This document shows, one piece after another, positions 8,256 to 14,919 of a stretch of 64,000 nt of DNA. Below the pieces are notes generated by a model. It was given only the letters and a program-made list of their open reading frames with translations, had not been told where the DNA came from and did no database searches. The DNA lies in the NCBI GenBank assembly GCA_002492525.1, contig DKZA01000005.1, forward strand, positions 1-64,000, given 5' to 3'. The translations under genes and the position numbers were made by a program. Source of the stretch: Lachnospiraceae bacterium UBA7086 (GTDB lineage: Bacteria; Bacillota; Clostridia; Lachnospirales; Lachnospiraceae). Each line of letters begins with the position of its first letter. The stretch's first letter is position 1.

Positions 8256-9338
8256 ATGAATAAAACAGCATTAATTACGGGAATTACAGGGCAGGACGGA
8301 TCCTATCTGGCGGAGTTTTTATTGGAGAAAGGGTACGAGGTTCACGGTTTGATCCGCAGACACAGCATCACCAATACCGCCAGGATCGATCATTTGATTC
8401 GTTCGGATTATCATAAGGTCAAATTTTTCTTACACTACGCAGATACCACAGATTCGAGCAATTTAATGCGTCTGATTGCGGAAATTCGTCCGACGGAAGT
8501 GTATAACCTGGCAGCCCAGTCCCATGTGGGAGTATCCTTTGAGGTGCCGGAATATACGGCGGAAGCAACGGGAGTAAGTACCTTAAAACTTCTGGAAGCC
8601 ATTCGCGTAAACGGCGGAACATGCAGATTTTATCAGGCATCCACTTCGGAATTGTTTGGCGGTATTCCGGAGACGGCGCCTCAGAGCGAGAAGACGCCTT
8701 TTTATCCAAAGAGTCCTTATGGCGCAGCAAAATTATATTCCTATTGGATTACGGTCAATTACCGGGAGTCCTATAATATGTATGCCTGCAACGGTATTCT
8801 TTTTAACCATGAATCTCCCAGACGGGGTGAGAATTTCGTGACCAGAAAGATTACCCTGGCCATTGCCAATATGATTGCAGGGAAACAGGAAAAGCTGTCC
8901 CTGGGAAATATGAACGCTAAGCGCGACTGGGGATTTGCCGGGGATTATATTAAGGGTATGTGGCTTATGTTACAGCAGGATAAGGCGGATGATTATGTGC
9001 TTGCCACCAATGAGACCCATACAGTCAGGGAGTTTGTGGAAGCGGCTTTTGGAGAACTGGGAATCCAGATTCGCTGGGAAGGCGCCGGTGTCAATGAGAA
9101 GGGGTATGATGCGGCAAACGGCAGGCTTCTGGTAGATGTGAACCCTGAGTTCTACCGTCCGGCAGAAGTGGAGTTCTTGTGGGGCAACTGCGAGAAAGCT
9201 GAGAAAGAACTTGGCTGGAAGCGGGATGTGGATTTCAAAGGACTGGTAGCTATGATGATGGATGCCGATATGCAGGAGATTGCAGGGATTAGCTGCGCTG
9301 ACTATAAGAAGAAAAACAGCGGCAAAAACAATAAGTAG
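8256..9338 (+). CDS. gmd: GDP-mannose 4,6-dehydratase
   Basis: A 360-residue Gmd. It has the cofactor motif GITGQDGSYLAEFLLEKGY, the Gmd-specific RRHSITNTARIDHL, the SQSHVGVSF-type segment (AAQSHVGVSFE), the catalytic SPYGAAKLYSYW and FNHESPRRGENFVTRKI. It converts GDP-D-mannose to GDP-4-dehydro-6-deoxy-D-mannose, the shared precursor of GDP-L-fucose (the Fcl protein at 46.9 kb) and GDP-perosamine (the aminotransferase at 28.7 kb). A GGAAAGGA ribosome site is present. Confidence 0.93.
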   Translation: MNKTALITGITGQDGSYLAEFLLEKGYEVHGLIRRHSITNTARIDHLIRSDYHKVKFFLHYADTTDSSNLMRLIAEIRPTEVYNLAAQSHVGVSFEVPEYTAEATGVSTLKLLEAIRVNGGTCRFYQASTSELFGGIPETAPQSEKTPFYPKSPYGAAKLYSYWITVNYRESYNMYACNGILFNHESPRRGENFVTRKITLAIANMIAGKQEKLSLGNMNAKRDWGFAGDYIKGMWLMLQQDKADDYVLATNETHTVREFVEAAFGELGIQIRWEGAGVNEKGYDAANGRLLVDVNPEFYRPAEVEFLWGNCEKAEKELGWKRDVDFKGLVAMMMDADMQEIAGISCADYKKKNSGKNNK

Positions 9339-9355
9339 GAGAAGGCCGGATATCT

Positions 9356-11077
9356 ATGACATCAGTGATATTGATATGGCTTTATATGTTTATAACAACT
9401 TTTACGATTGGATATGGTGTGCTGCGTGTGATCACGCGGCACATTCCTTATCATGCCTATCTGATCTGCGGCATGGTTTGTGTTACGGTTTATGACCAGT
9501 TTTTCAGCCTGTTTGCCGGAGTGGGCCTTTTAGCCAATGTGATATTGTGTATAGTCTGCATTCTGATATGGTGGTTTGACCGTGTGCAGTTTGGGGAAAC
9601 AGTCCGGGAACTTATGCAAGAGAATCTGCAATATAGATCTCTTAAGTTCTGGGGAATGATAGCGTTGTTTTTGCTGTTTGCCTATGGAACATCCCGGGGG
9701 ATGATTCATTATGATACGGGATTATATCATGCCCAGAGCATCCGCTGGATAGAGGAGTATGGTGTGGTAAAGGGATTGGGCAACCTGCATTGCCGGCTGG
9801 CTTACAACAGTTCTTCTTTTGCGTTGTCGGCTCTGTATAGCATGGCTTTTCTGGGAGGCAGATCTTATCACTGCTGCGCCGGGTTCCTTGCTTTTATTCT
9901 GGCGGCGGTCTGTCTGGAAACGGTGGATCATATGCGGGCCGGGAAGCTTCATGTCAGTGATTTTGCAAGAGCCATGGCGGTATATTATCTGGTGAATATT
10001 TTTGACGAGATGATTTCACCGGCTTCGGATTATTTTATGGTATTGATTGCTTTTTATATCATCATTTGCTGGCTTGATTTATTGGAGCATAAGGAAAAGG
10101 AGATTCTGCCCTATGCGCTGTTATGTGTGCTTGGTGTCTTTCTGATGACCGTGAAACTATCGGCGGCGCTGATTCTTCTGCTGACGGTCTGGCCGGCGTA
10201 TTATCTGATCCGGGAGAAACGATGGCGGGAGATAGGGACTTATCTGTGTCTGGGAATCGTGACGGCACTGCCGTATTTTATCAGAAATGTGGTGATATCC
10301 GGTTGGCTGGTCTATCCGTTTACACAGATTGATTTGTTTTCAGTTCGGTGGAAGATACCTAAAGGAATCGCGGATTATGATGCCAGGGAAATCCAGGTGT
10401 GGGGCAGAGGATATACAGATGTATCACAGTATGGTATCTCTATGAGAGAATGGCTGCCGGGATGGTTTCAGTCCCTTGCGGGAAGCGATAAGGTGTTTGT
10501 ATTATTGGCAGGTGTGTCTGTCTGTGTGCTTCTTATCTATGCAGTGGGTATGGTGTTCCAGTGGTGGCGTAGACGATGGGATCTTCTGTTGCTACAGGTT
10601 ACGGTGGCCGCGTCTTTTGTATTCTGGCTGTGTACTTCACCGTTAATTCGTTATGGCTGCGTCTATGTGTATCTGACGCCGGCGGTGGTATTTGGAGGAA
10701 TCTATGATACGGTGTTTTGTCCTGCCAGGCAGACGAGCGGCGGGGATTCCGAAGAAAAGAAAGCACTGACTGATACGCGGCGGATATGGGGCAGAGCCGC
10801 AGTACAGAGAATGGCAGTTATATTATTTGCTCTTTTTTTCCTGTATAAGGGACTTGCCCTCGGTCAGGAGATTGTAAAGGGCTATGTCAACGACTATTGG
10901 CTGGTTCAGAAAGATTATGAGAACTATGAGACCTATTCTTATGAGATAGACGGTGTTACGTTTTATCTTCCGGTGGAGGGTGATCAGGTTGGGTATGAGA
11001 GTTTCCCTTCGGCTCCGACGGTGCCGAAGATTGAGCTTTTAGGGGAGGGGATTGCGGAAGGGTTTCGCAGTTTATAA
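9356..11077 (+). CDS. Polytopic membrane protein, LIC_10190-like, probable polysaccharide GT-C or polymerase
   Basis: A 573-residue protein with about 12 membrane segments. The extracytoplasmic motif HYDTGLYHAQSIRWIEEYG after the third or fourth segment, then LAYNSSSFALSALYS, resembles the LIC_10190-type family found in surface polysaccharide loci. Its acidic residue in the first loop suggests a GT-C-like fold using a polyprenyl-linked donor. It may polymerise repeat units or add a side sugar; sequence alone does not decide. It follows gmd by 17 bp in the same operon. Confidence 0.6.
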   Translation: MTSVILIWLYMFITTFTIGYGVLRVITRHIPYHAYLICGMVCVTVYDQFFSLFAGVGLLANVILCIVCILIWWFDRVQFGETVRELMQENLQYRSLKFWGMIALFLLFAYGTSRGMIHYDTGLYHAQSIRWIEEYGVVKGLGNLHCRLAYNSSSFALSALYSMAFLGGRSYHCCAGFLAFILAAVCLETVDHMRAGKLHVSDFARAMAVYYLVNIFDEMISPASDYFMVLIAFYIIICWLDLLEHKEKEILPYALLCVLGVFLMTVKLSAALILLLTVWPAYYLIREKRWREIGTYLCLGIVTALPYFIRNVVISGWLVYPFTQIDLFSVRWKIPKGIADYDAREIQVWGRGYTDVSQYGISMREWLPGWFQSLAGSDKVFVLLAGVSVCVLLIYAVGMVFQWWRRRWDLLLLQVTVAASFVFWLCTSPLIRYGCVYVYLTPAVVFGGIYDTVFCPARQTSGGDSEEKKALTDTRRIWGRAAVQRMAVILFALFFLYKGLALGQEIVKGYVNDYWLVQKDYENYETYSYEIDGVTFYLPVEGDQVGYESFPSAPTVPKIELLGEGIAEGFRSL

Positions 11078-11143
11078 TGGAGATAAAGCATATAGATTTA
11101 TAAATTATTGATAAAGTAAAGCGGTGTTCGAGCAATAATTAAA

Positions 11144-11170
11144 AGAGCTGCTTGATTTTCAAGCAGCTCT
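11144..11170 (-). terminator. 12-bp hairpin, likely minus-strand terminator of the toxin transcript
   Basis: AGAGCTGCTTGA and its perfect complement are separated by TTT. On the minus strand the stem is followed by TTTTAATTATT. On the plus strand no T-run follows. The -35 of the proposed antitoxin promoter lies inside it. Confidence 0.55.
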
Positions 11171-11180
11171 AGTGTACAAT
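11152..11180 (+). promoter_or_regulatory. Candidate antitoxin RNA promoter
   Basis: TTGATT, exactly 17 bp, TACAAT, pointing toward the convergent small ORF. It would start an RNA at about 11187. Confidence 0.55.
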
Positions 11181-11186
11181 TTACTT

Positions 11187-11285
11187 AGAAGTGATCGGAA
11201 TTGAAATCTCCGATTGCCCTCAGTGATTAGAAACTATAAAGAATAGCATCCACACTTTAGGCGGGTAGGGATGCTATTTCTTTTT
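11187..11285 (+). ncRNA. Candidate antisense antitoxin RNA
   Basis: Predicted from the promoter just upstream and the hairpin AATAGCATCC / GGATGCTATT (11242-11251 and 11269-11278) followed by TTTCTTTTT. The RNA of ~95-100 nt would be antisense to the 3' part of the toxin message and overlap its stop codon. It contains an internal ATCGGA...TCCGAT hairpin. No coding frame is evident. The layout matches convergent type I systems (TxpA/RatA, BsrG/SR4 type). Confidence 0.5.
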
Positions 11286-11354
11286 ATGATTGTCTATGTA
11301 AGACAGAGCCGCAAATAATACAAGTAATAATGTAAGAACTTCCATTATACTCAT
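11274..11354 (-). CDS. 26-residue hydrophobic peptide, candidate type I toxin (holin-like)
   Basis: The minus-strand frame encodes a 26-residue peptide beginning MSIMEVLTLL and ending YIDNHKKK: one membrane helix (residues 4-20) and a charged lysine tail, as in Firmicutes holin-like and TxpA/BsrG-type toxins. A GAGGGTGAGG ribosome site precedes the ATG. The upstream leader contains CCCTCT, which can pair with AGAGGG covering that site, a typical translation lock of such toxins. A consensus promoter lies ~75 bp upstream. Function is inferred from architecture, not homology search. Confidence 0.6.
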   Translation of the reverse strand: MSIMEVLTLLLVLFAALSYIDNHKKK

Positions 11355-11434
11355 AGGGCCTCACCCTCTTTCGCAAGACTAGAGGGCATTCATCGGAAAA
11401 TCGCATCCTGCTTTCTTTTCAATTATACAAGCTC

Positions 11435-11463
11435 ATTATATCATATGAAAAACGGATATTCAA
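11435..11463 (-). promoter_or_regulatory. Promoter of the small toxin-like ORF
   Basis: Minus strand TTGAAT (11463-11458), 17-bp spacer, TATAAT (11440-11435), near-consensus sigma-A type. Confidence 0.7.
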
Positions 11464-11563
11464 TTTAAAAAAGACGGAATTAAAATATTCAGTAGATTGT
11501 AATAATAATAATGATATAAAGAACCGTTTACTTTATTTTCTAAATAAGGTGATGCTATTAATT

Positions 11564-11595
11564 AATCCAGCCCGAATAACGGACTGGATTATTTT
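11564..11595 (+). terminator. Terminator just outside the left inverted repeat
   Basis: AATCCAG and CTGGATT enclose CCCGAATAACGGA (itself able to pair CCG/CGG), followed by ATTTTAGTTT. It lies 28 bp outside the left inverted repeat and would block transcription entering the invertible segment from the left; it may also weaken transcription leaving leftward after inversion. Confidence 0.6.
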
Positions 11596-11619
11596 AGTTT
11601 GCCATAAATCTATATAACT

Positions 11620-11648
11620 TTTCGTAGAATGTTCTCTTCTGCGAAAAG
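11620..11648. repeat. Left inverted repeat (recombination site) of the invertible segment
   Basis: Twenty-eight of 29 bp are the reverse complement of 13059-13087, with the first 23 of the right copy matched perfectly. The site is also internally dyadic (CTTTTCGtAGAA ... TTCTGCGAAAAG around a short TGTTCTC-like centre), the form expected of a tyrosine-recombinase core site. Confidence 0.85.
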
Positions 11649-11682
11649 AGTATTTTATGCCCTACAAATATGCCAGTTTACA

Positions 11683-12807
11683 TCACTTCTGACCCATTAT
11701 CTGACCATAAACGGATGACAGGGAATTCATGTGCTGCCTCTTTATTTCCAATGTCGGATGCACATAACGATTTAAAGTGATTTTCACATCTGAATGACCT
11801 AATATTTCACTGAGACTTTTTATATCTGTTCCGCTATTGATACAGTTGGTTGCAAAAGTGTGACGCAGTGCATGGAAATTTTTCTTTTCCACCCCTGCCA
11901 TTCTCAGATATTTCTGAAATTTATTCTGATAAGTACGAGGTTCCATAGGTTTGTCTTCATTGAGTACATATCTTGCTTGGGAATTGTAATATGGTTTTAA
12001 CAGTGTGATGATACTTTCTGATAAAGGAATTTCCCTTTTGGAAAAGATGCTTTTCGGATTGCCTTCCAGAAGACATGTCCTTCCTTTCTGTCCATCTACT
12101 GCGATCCGCTGAACCGTAGTGTTTACATGAAGTACCTTTCCCTGCAAATCAACATCATCCCATTTCAGTGAACATATTTCACCTAACCGCAGTCCTGTGG
12201 AAATGCACAGTAAAATCCCAACTTTATAAATATCCATTTCATAATACAGGCAGTGCAGAAGTTTGGCTTGCTCTGTCTGATTCAAGATCTTTACAGGCTT
12301 GTATGAATTATTTTGTGTTTGATAAGAATAATGGAAGTGTTTTGTATGATAATGTGATTCTGCATAAGAAAATATTTGATTTAAGACACATATGATACTC
12401 TTTTTGGAAGTTTCAGATATTATTTTTTCTTTATTACAATATGCAAAAAGGTCTGACAAACTAAATCTATAAAACTTAATCAGAGGCATCTTGCCTAACT
12501 CGTTCTTTATGTATTTTTCATATATAGAACGGTATTTTATATAAGTTGCATATTTTTTTGTTTTCTCAATGATATCCAGCCATTCCTGTGCTATTATGTG
12601 AAATTCTAACTGTATATCCACCTCATTTCTCTCTGGGACAAGTTCACCTGATACTTTAGCCGACAAGAGTTTCTCTTTTACATCTTCGTAAGTCCTTGCA
12701 TATACAGAACGTACCATCCTCCTGTCGGATTGTGGTTCATAGATACAATATCGTCCCTCCCATCGTCCATCCTTTCTCTTTCTAATGTTCTCTCCATGCC
12801 TTGGCAT
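11683..12807 (-). CDS. Tyrosine recombinase (site-specific integrase/invertase)
   Basis: A 374-residue recombinase with an N-terminal SAM-like arm/core-binding region (about 65-155) and a catalytic domain holding the full set: Arg207 in TGLRLGE, Lys near 252-257 in the beta hairpin, His312 and Arg315 in HALRHTFA, His338 in LGHSD and Tyr348 in NRYVHP. It lies wholly between the two inverted repeats, its stop 35 bp from the left one. This suggests it inverts its own segment rather than serving only as a relic of an integrated element. A strong AAAGGAGG ribosome site precedes the ATG. No excisionase or other mobile-element genes accompany it. Confidence 0.9.
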   Translation of the reverse strand: MPRHGENIRKRKDGRWEGRYCIYEPQSDRRMVRSVYARTYEDVKEKLLSAKVSGELVPERNEVDIQLEFHIIAQEWLDIIEKTKKYATYIKYRSIYEKYIKNELGKMPLIKFYRFSLSDLFAYCNKEKIISETSKKSIICVLNQIFSYAESHYHTKHFHYSYQTQNNSYKPVKILNQTEQAKLLHCLYYEMDIYKVGILLCISTGLRLGEICSLKWDDVDLQGKVLHVNTTVQRIAVDGQKGRTCLLEGNPKSIFSKREIPLSESIITLLKPYYNSQARYVLNEDKPMEPRTYQNKFQKYLRMAGVEKKNFHALRHTFATNCINSGTDIKSLSEILGHSDVKITLNRYVHPTLEIKRQHMNSLSSVYGQIMGQK

Positions 12808-12847
12808 TTTCGTTTCCTCCTTTGACCATTTTTGTGACCCATAATAA

Positions 12848-12928
12848 GGTTGTGTTAATAAAACGCCATAATCAACCGATATATATTACGCAGTTGTTAT
12901 GATCAACCATTGCGGACAAACAGGTTGT
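12848..12928. repeat. Four short ATCAACC / GGTTG(A/T) sites upstream of the recombinase gene
   Basis: GGTTGT (12848), ATAATCAACC (12868-12877), ATGATCAACC (12899-12908) and GGTTGT (12923) lie in the divergent region. The two direct copies are 31 bp apart (three helical turns). They overlap the likely recombinase promoter and could be recombinase arm sites or operators. Confidence 0.4.
12878..12906 (-). promoter_or_regulatory. Possible promoter of the recombinase gene
   Basis: Minus strand TTGATC, 17 bp, TATATC, about 70 bp upstream of the recombinase start. The -35 lies inside one of the repeated ATCAACC sites, consistent with autoregulation. Confidence 0.35.
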
Positions 12929-12967
12929 CTGCAGTGTTATTGGCATTTACTGGTAATATACAGCGAA

Positions 12968-12996
12968 TTGACAAACCATATTATTATCAGTATAAT
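12968..12996 (+). promoter_or_regulatory. Outward-facing consensus promoter inside the invertible segment
   Basis: TTGACA, exactly 17 bp, TATAAT: a perfect sigma-A consensus. In the present orientation it fires rightward across the right inverted repeat into the TnpB-like gene. After inversion it would face left into the terminator and toxin region. This is the key element for calling the segment an on/off switch. Confidence 0.8.
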
Positions 12997-13058
12997 AATT
13001 GTGAATAAAAATAAATTTTCATTTCATAGCCATAACACTTGATATTGTGTATTGATTT

Positions 13059-13087
13059 CTTTTCGCAGAAGAGAACATTCTGCGAAA
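13059..13087. repeat. Right inverted repeat (recombination site) of the invertible segment
   Basis: CTTTTCGCAGAAGAGAACAT plus TCT is a perfect 23-bp inverse of the left site, extended to 28 of 29 matches. It lies between the outward promoter and the start of the TnpB-like gene, so inversion would connect or disconnect them. Confidence 0.85.
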
Positions 13088-13126
13088 TTCAAGTTATGGT
13101 TACAATATTGTTATTTGGCAGAAAGT

Positions 13127-14563
13127 ATGGGAAAAAAACAGAAAGAAAATCTGGATATAGATCAAAAGGAAACGGTGTGCAGGACACTTCACCAGTATAA
13201 TAAGGAACCGCTTTCTGACGAGGATATGAGAAAACTACAGGAGATTGCGGAAGACTATCGCAGAATTAAGAATTATGTGTACACCCGCTACGGCGGAGTT
13301 GGCAGTCTTTCAAAGCTGTATCCAGGATACACAGTTCAGAATGAAATGACCGCAAGCGGACTCCGTGCGGACCTTTCCATGCCTTCGGTATATTTTTACA
13401 GGGCCATATTTGATGCGTTGGGTGATATCAAAAGTCAATGGGCGAGAACAAAAACAAAAATTGGCAGTCTGATTGCACAGAATGAGAATTTGCTGCCACA
13501 GGAAAAACATTATCTTCGTTTTCTGATAAGAGTAAATAATGCATTTGATGCGGCACTAAATCAAAAACCCATTCAATTACCGCAGGAAATACAGGTAAAA
13601 TATGAGGAACTGGCCAGTCAGGTAGATGTAGAAAAGATGCACAGATACCTTTGCAGACAGGTCAGGAAATATCATGTAAGGAATTTGTGTACCGACAAGG
13701 CGGCAGGATTTTTTATTACAGGGCATGCTTACCGTTATGGTATTGAAAAGGAGAGACATCAGGATAAGAGTGTCAGTGATAGATACGGCATCTTTATTGC
13801 CACAAAGGAAAACAGAAAACGGGTATTTATACCTCTTACGGATAATAATGCTTATGAGAAACAGCTTTACATTAAATTAAAGCCGGAAGAGAACGGAATT
13901 GAAATTCATATTCCCGTGCAGATTAAGGTAAGAATTCATCGGGATTATCTTAATGAGATTGGGCTTTCCGTGGGAATCTGGGGTATGTTTACCACACATG
14001 AGGGACATATTTATGGGGAGCAGTTTGGGAAACTGCATGGAGAACTCACAGAATACATAAGTAAAGCAAATGTATCTTATCGCAGAGAGAAAAATAACAA
14101 TGTGGGGCGTAAGAAATACAAGGCACGGAAAGCAAAACTGGATGCTAAGTTAGAAACTTATATAAACCAGGAAATTAACCGCATGTTAGAACAGGAAAAG
14201 CCAAAGATCATATACTTGCCTAAATTACCGGGAAACAGTATGGGAGGGTATAACAAAAAGATAAATTATTCGATTGGAATATGGAAAAAAGGACTGATCA
14301 AACAGAGACTACAGCAGAAATGCACACAGCATACCATAGAATTGGTGGAAGTGTTTGGCAAAGGAATCAGTACAGAGTGCAGTAATTGCGGTGCTGTAGG
14401 TGCATATAGTAAGGATACCTTCTTCTGCAGTAATTGCGGATACGAGACTGATAAGAAAATAAATGCAGCGAAAAATGCACTGAAGCGAGGGCAGACACAG
14501 TATCTGAATAAAGCGTTTGTCTCGGGAGAAGAAGCTGAGATGGAACAGATCATTCAAAAATAG
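13127..14563 (+). CDS. Nuclease-dead TnpB-like protein (TldR-like, candidate RNA-guided regulator)
   Basis: A 478-residue protein whose C-terminal half aligns with TnpB/Cas12f-type RuvC enzymes. The zinc ribbon is intact: CSNCG (Cys418, Cys421) and CSNCG (Cys434, Cys437), followed by INAAKNAL. All three RuvC acids appear replaced. The GIDxG Asp is Ser281 in IGLSVGIWG, the VVEDL Glu is Pro365 in IIYLPKL, and the Asp of DxDxNAA is Lys444 in TDKKINAA. DNA or RNA binding without cleavage is therefore expected, as in TldR repressors. The ATG at 13127 is chosen over an upstream TTG that lies inside the recombination site. There is no TnpA transposase beside it, so this is not an active insertion sequence. 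The structured DNA downstream is the natural place for its guide RNA. Confidence 0.75.
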   Translation: MGKKQKENLDIDQKETVCRTLHQYNKEPLSDEDMRKLQEIAEDYRRIKNYVYTRYGGVGSLSKLYPGYTVQNEMTASGLRADLSMPSVYFYRAIFDALGDIKSQWARTKTKIGSLIAQNENLLPQEKHYLRFLIRVNNAFDAALNQKPIQLPQEIQVKYEELASQVDVEKMHRYLCRQVRKYHVRNLCTDKAAGFFITGHAYRYGIEKERHQDKSVSDRYGIFIATKENRKRVFIPLTDNNAYEKQLYIKLKPEENGIEIHIPVQIKVRIHRDYLNEIGLSVGIWGMFTTHEGHIYGEQFGKLHGELTEYISKANVSYRREKNNNVGRKKYKARKAKLDAKLETYINQEINRMLEQEKPKIIYLPKLPGNSMGGYNKKINYSIGIWKKGLIKQRLQQKCTQHTIELVEVFGKGISTECSNCGAVGAYSKDTFFCSNCGYETDKKINAAKNALKRGQTQYLNKAFVSGEEAEMEQIIQK

Positions 14564-14785
14564 TTTGCAGATAAATTCCGATGCAAATCGGGATTTTACC
14601 GATAGCGGACTGCAAAAAAATTTTTTGAGGATAAAAACAAGAAACGGCGCTGGAATAACGGTTTACGTGAATTGGGTGCGCCAGGACCTTCGGAACACGG
14701 ATGTGACGTACGGGGGAGCGAAGCGGACTGCCGTTTACGGCGGGACACATCATCCGCAAGGATGACCAATATGCCTTATTAATTT
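14470..14785 (+). ncRNA. Candidate omega/guide RNA region of the TnpB-like protein
   Basis: TnpB guide RNAs overlap the 3' end of the gene and run past the stop, and this stretch has the matching character. There is a hairpin ATCGG-GATTTTA-CCGAT (14587-14603), a distant GGCGC/GCGCC pairing (14646-14650 with 14678-14682), a CTTCGG tetraloop-type turn near 14687-14692, GCCGT-TT-ACGGC (14730-14741), and a last hairpin CATCC-GCAA-GGATG with a GNRA loop (14751-14764). AGCGGACTGC occurs twice (14604 and 14722). The AT-rich sequence from about 14765 (ACCAATATGCCTTATTAA) is the likely guide position. The exact ends are guesses. Confidence 0.5.
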
Positions 14786-14789
14786 TTGT

Positions 14790-14862
14790 GTTTTTGTACC
14801 TTGACAAGTTCATACTTTACATCAGAGTTTTATGTTATAAAGGCTCCTTTGTTTACATATTT
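14790..14862 (+). pseudogene. Remnant of an Rpn/PD-(D/E)XK transposase-like gene
   Basis: One frame reads YLDKFILYIRVLCYKGSF before a stop, a segment typical of Rpn-family (recombination-promoting nuclease) proteins. The DNA closely matches 32386-32420, just ahead of a larger Rpn-like fragment (CCTTGACAA, TTCATACTTTA and ATCAGA shared in order). Nothing else of the gene remains here. Confidence 0.4.
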
Positions 14863-14919
14863 TAGGTGCAATGATAAAATGGTTTTATAATCATGATTGT
14901 CCTATGGAGGTAAACATAG

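Noticed and set aside
9356..11077. O-antigen ligase or Wzy polymerase assignment
   Set aside because: The diagnostic periplasmic motifs of those families are not clear; the LIC_10190-like pattern fits better and the role is left open.
11662..11675. An 8-10 nt match (ACAAATATGCC) to the putative guide (ACCAATATGCC), lying inside the invertible segment
   Set aside because: An 8-mer match is expected about twice by chance in 64 kb on both strands, and pairing is not continued after GCC. I do not claim it as a target.
11683..12807. Integrated prophage or conjugative element marked by the integrase
   Set aside because: No phage, relaxase, excisionase or tRNA attachment features are seen nearby; the inverted repeats on both sides support a local invertase.
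13052..13126. Extended TTG start for the TnpB-like gene, adding 25 residues
   Set aside because: The added part is the recombination site itself, has no ribosome site and would change on inversion.
14614..14627. A7T6 tract as the terminator of the TnpB-like gene
   Set aside because: There is no GC stem around it, and the structured region continues beyond it.
13127..14785. An intact IS200/IS605-type insertion sequence
   Set aside because: No TnpA gene, no recognisable ends and a dead RuvC site; a domesticated gene fits better.
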